Source: Kibdelosporangium aridum
GTDB taxonomy: Bacteria; Actinomycetota; Actinomycetes; Mycobacteriales; Pseudonocardiaceae
Assembly: GCF_900176515.1 (NCBI RefSeq)
Contig: NZ_FWXV01000006.1
Coordinates: 1-64,000, forward strand
Length of the DNA: 64,000 nucleotides
Reading direction: 5' to 3'
Below, one piece after another: positions 61,990 through 64,000 of the stretch (the stretch's first letter is position 1; each line of letters starts with the position of its first letter). The notes under the pieces were generated by a model. It saw only the letters and a program-made list of their open reading frames with translations, was not told where the DNA came from and did not search any database. The translations under genes and the position numbers were made by a program.

Positions 61990-62735
61990 GCCAGATCCAG
62001 CTTGACGACCAGCGCGTCCAGGTTCGGCGTTGTTGAGCCGCCAGCGGGCTCAACCGTGATCGCGAGAGCCACCGCACCTTGCGCGGGCCTCAAGTCATTC
62101 GATGAAATGGCGCCGTTGGGGACCGGCAGAGTTCCAGCCGACGTCTGGCCACCAGCATTCAGGTGGCGGACGTACCAGAGCTGATACACGGAGGTCCCCG
62201 GCAGCGCTGGCGCGCCCTTGAGCGTCATCACCATGCCGTTCTGGCTCGGCGAAACCACTGCTGTCGCCGTCCCGCCACCTTTGACAGGGCCTGTGACGAT
62301 CTTCGCGTCCGGCGCGCTCAACAGCGTCTGCAGCCGGGACAACTCGGTCTGCGTCTGCGCGAGCTCGTCCTTCACGTCGTTGTTCGTCACGACCCAGCCC
62401 ACGCCAAGTCCTGCCGCCACAAGGAGGCTCGCGGCCGCGGCGAACACCGCGAAACGAGAACTCCCGCGTCTCGGGCGAAGTCTCTGCGGCTCGTCGAACG
62501 ACATCGGCGGGAGCTGCCTGACGTTCCCGATCGCCGCGTGCACCTTGTGCCACAGCTGCGGCGGGGGAGCTGCCGCGGTTGCTGTGCCAAGGCGTGCGGT
62601 CGTTTCCCGCAGCTCGGCGACTTCCTGGTGGCACGCGGGGCAGCCGGACATGTGGTCCTCGAACGCCCTGCGCTCCATTTCGGACAGCGCGTCCAGCACG
62701 TACGCACCTGTCAGTGTGTGTACATCGTTGTTCAC
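61986..62735 (-). CDS. Anti-sigma factor, RskA family
   Basis: 249 residues. N-terminal zinc-associated anti-sigma domain with HxxxCxxC at H28, C32 and C35 (DHMSGCPACHQ), a membrane segment near 95-115 (FAVFAAAASLLVAAGLGVGWV), and an extracytoplasmic RskA domain (VYQLWYVRHLN, AITVEPAGGS). It holds its sigma factor inactive until regulated proteolysis. The start overlaps the sigma factor stop by 4 bases. Confidence 0.9.
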   Translation of the reverse strand: MNNDVHTLTGAYVLDALSEMERRAFEDHMSGCPACHQEVAELRETTARLGTATAAAPPPQLWHKVHAAIGNVRQLPPMSFDEPQRLRPRRGSSRFAVFAAAASLLVAAGLGVGWVVTNNDVKDELAQTQTELSRLQTLLSAPDAKIVTGPVKGGGTATAVVSPSQNGMVMTLKGAPALPGTSVYQLWYVRHLNAGGQTSAGTLPVPNGAISSNDLRPAQGAVALAITVEPAGGSTTPNLDALVVKLDLA

Positions 62736-63322
62736 GCCGTCACCCCCATGCAGTCACGCAGCCTGATCAGCCCGTCCCGCAATCGTGTTTTGACTGTGCC
62801 AAGGGGTGAGTCAAGCAAATGCGCGACTTCCCGGTAGGTGTAGCCCTGGTAGTACGCGAGCATGACCGACTCGCGTTGCAGTTCGGTGAGTGTGCCGAGA
62901 CATCGGCGCACTTGTTCGCGTTCCATCCGGCCTGCCACGACTTCGGTGACTTCATCGAACGGACGCGCGGTTTCGGCACGAGCCACGCGTGAATCGCGGT
63001 CGGTGCTCGCCTGCGCGGAGCGCACGCGGTCGACGGATTTGCGGTGCGCGATCGTCATCGCCCACGACAACACGGAACCACGTTCCGGGCTGTAGCGAGT
63101 GGCTGAGCGCCAGAGCTCGAGGAAGACTTCCTGCGCGACCTCTTCCGACTGCGCTGGATCCCGCAGGATCCGCTGCACGAGCCCGAAAATCGGGGCCGAG
63201 AGGTGGCGGTAGAGCTGTTCGAACGCGGTTTCGTCGCCACGCGCCACGCGGGGCAGCAGTTCGTCGAGGGTGGCCGGCCTCGGTCCCCCGGGCTCCCGTG
63301 ACCGCTGCGCCCGTTCCCGCAT
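62732..63322 (-). CDS. sigK: ECF sigma factor, SigK family
   Basis: 196 residues from the ATG 8 bases after AGGAGG; a GTG two codons earlier is too close to that site. Region 2 is visible in FEQLYRHLSAPIFGLV and AQEVFLELWRSATRY, and region 4 in LTELQRESVMLAYYQGYTYREVAHLL and PLGTVKTRLRDGLIRLRD. With the overlapping RskA gene it forms a typical SigK-RskA pair; mycobacterial homologues control secreted antigens under redox control. Confidence 0.9.
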   Translation of the reverse strand: MRERAQRSREPGGPRPATLDELLPRVARGDETAFEQLYRHLSAPIFGLVQRILRDPAQSEEVAQEVFLELWRSATRYSPERGSVLSWAMTIAHRKSVDRVRSAQASTDRDSRVARAETARPFDEVTEVVAGRMEREQVRRCLGTLTELQRESVMLAYYQGYTYREVAHLLDSPLGTVKTRLRDGLIRLRDCMGVTA

Positions 63323-63521
63323 GCTCACCCCTCCTCGTACCTCAGCCTGCCCGCCAGGTATTCGCTCCCGGCGTACAAGCGGATTGGTAGAAGAGGTTAG
63401 TGGTTTGTTTTGGCGCCGCGGGAGCGACTCAGTCGAGTCACCCCTGCGGCAAGTCGTACTCCCAGTTCACGGATGAAGGCTCGAGGGCCCGAGCTGCCTT
63501 CGCGCGGCAGCACGGCTGGAC

Positions 63522-63878
63522 TCACGCGGACGCGGACAGCCATTTCGACCTGCCAGGACGGGCCGGAACCCAGCACCCGTTGACCTTCGGGACGTCACCG
63601 GGCTCGGGATCCGGCAGGGCGAGCAATTCTGCGACGACCGCGGCCGACGTGCCGCTGGAGCGCCAGAAAACCTTGTAGGGAAAGAAGATGTCCATCTCGT
63701 CACCCGGGATGCGGGTGGCGTCGGCGTCGTGTTCGCCGTAGATCTGCACCACGTCGACCACGCCGTGGTGCACGCGCACACCGACGACAGCGGCCACCTC
63801 CCCCGTGGCGTCGCGCGGGTGCGCGAAGCTGAACCCGCGCGCGATCAGCTCCTTGAGCTGGGCTTCGAAGTCATCCAT
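63522..63878 (-). CDS. Hypothetical protein
   Basis: 118 residues. Mixed alpha/beta, acidic, no signal peptide or membrane segment; FSFAHPRDATGEV and a short WVPARPG tail are visible. No family recognised. It lies 13 bases downstream of the DUF397 gene and is probably in the same operon, as is common for small cytoplasmic genes near DUF397/XRE pairs. Confidence 0.6.
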   Translation of the reverse strand: MDDFEAQLKELIARGFSFAHPRDATGEVAAVVGVRVHHGVVDVVQIYGEHDADATRIPGDEMDIFFPYKVFWRSSGTSAAVVAELLALPDPEPGDVPKVNGCWVPARPGRSKWLSASA

Positions 63879-63891
63879 GTCGCCACCTTTG

Positions 63892-64000
63892 TCACAACAG
63901 GACGTCGTCGAATTCGCCGTCCTTCGCCCCAGCGAGGAAGGCAGCCATCTCAGCCCGGGTGTAGATCAGTGCGGGTCCGTCAGGGAACCGCGAGTTGCGG
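63892..64000 (-). CDS. DUF397 protein, 5' end outside window
   Basis: The last 35 residues of a minus-strand gene running off the right edge. NSRFPDGPALIYTRAEMAAFL followed by GAKDGEFDDVLL matches the C-terminal half of DUF397 proteins. These usually pair with an XRE/Scr1-type regulator, which would lie beyond the edge. The start and the rest of the protein are not visible. Confidence 0.75.
   Translation of the reverse strand, partial: RNSRFPDGPALIYTRAEMAAFLAGAKDGEFDDVLL

Overview
High-GC actinomycete chromosome. The gene order (ArgS-related protein, lysA, hom, thrC, thrB, rho, rpmE, prfA, prmC, threonylcarbamoyl-AMP synthase, glyA, wecA, atpI, atpBEFHAGD, later atpC and a DUF2550 gene), the frequent GTG/TTG starts, the SigK/RskA and DUF397 genes and the large LamG/RHS proteins fit an actinobacterium, most likely of the Pseudonocardiales. 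The species cannot be fixed from the window alone.

Layout. (1) 1-10.9 kb: a 5'-truncated secreted multi-LamG protein followed by a 2070-residue RHS/YD-repeat protein with a HINT autoprocessing domain and a short repetitive C-terminus. (2) 10.9-16.1 kb, minus strand: a compact, translationally coupled set of KAS III, class III PLP aminotransferase, acyl-CoA dehydrogenase-like flavoprotein and FlK-type thioesterase, then an MFS exporter. It looks like a small self-contained biosynthetic pathway that I cannot match to a known product. (3) 16.1-17.1 kb: a gene-poor stretch and tRNA-Arg(CCG). (4) 17.2-21.6 kb: CDF metal transporter, ROK regulator with a probable operator, and three DUF305/DUF3105 membrane or lipoproteins. 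(5) 21.7-45.3 kb: the conserved amino-acid, transcription termination, translation and ATP synthase block, interrupted between prmC and the threonylcarbamoyl-AMP synthase gene by an ICMT-like gene and two minus-strand accessory genes. (6) 45.3-61.1 kb: accessory insert between atpD and atpC. It holds two tandem secreted metzincin proteases, an Asp-nucleophile alpha/beta hydrolase, an AfsR/SARP-type regulator, a complete pqqACDEB operon (including a 33-residue pqqA) and a divergent secreted PQQ-type sugar dehydrogenase. (7) 61.1-64 kb: atpC with its own putative promoter, DUF2550, SigK/RskA, a hypothetical gene and a DUF397 fragment.

How it works together. lysA-hom-thrC-thrB form a tightly overlapping aspartate-family operon. 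The F1Fo operon ends at a strong hairpin directly after atpD, so epsilon must be supplied from a distant gene. The pqq operon and the adjacent dehydrogenase form a cofactor-plus-enzyme module. The most notable items are the split ATP synthase operon with its 15.8-kb insert, the KAS III/aminotransferase/dehydrogenase/FlK-like cluster, and the RHS-HINT protein with an unusual beta-helix-like tail and no visible immunity gene. No CRISPR array, rRNA or recognisable transposase was seen.
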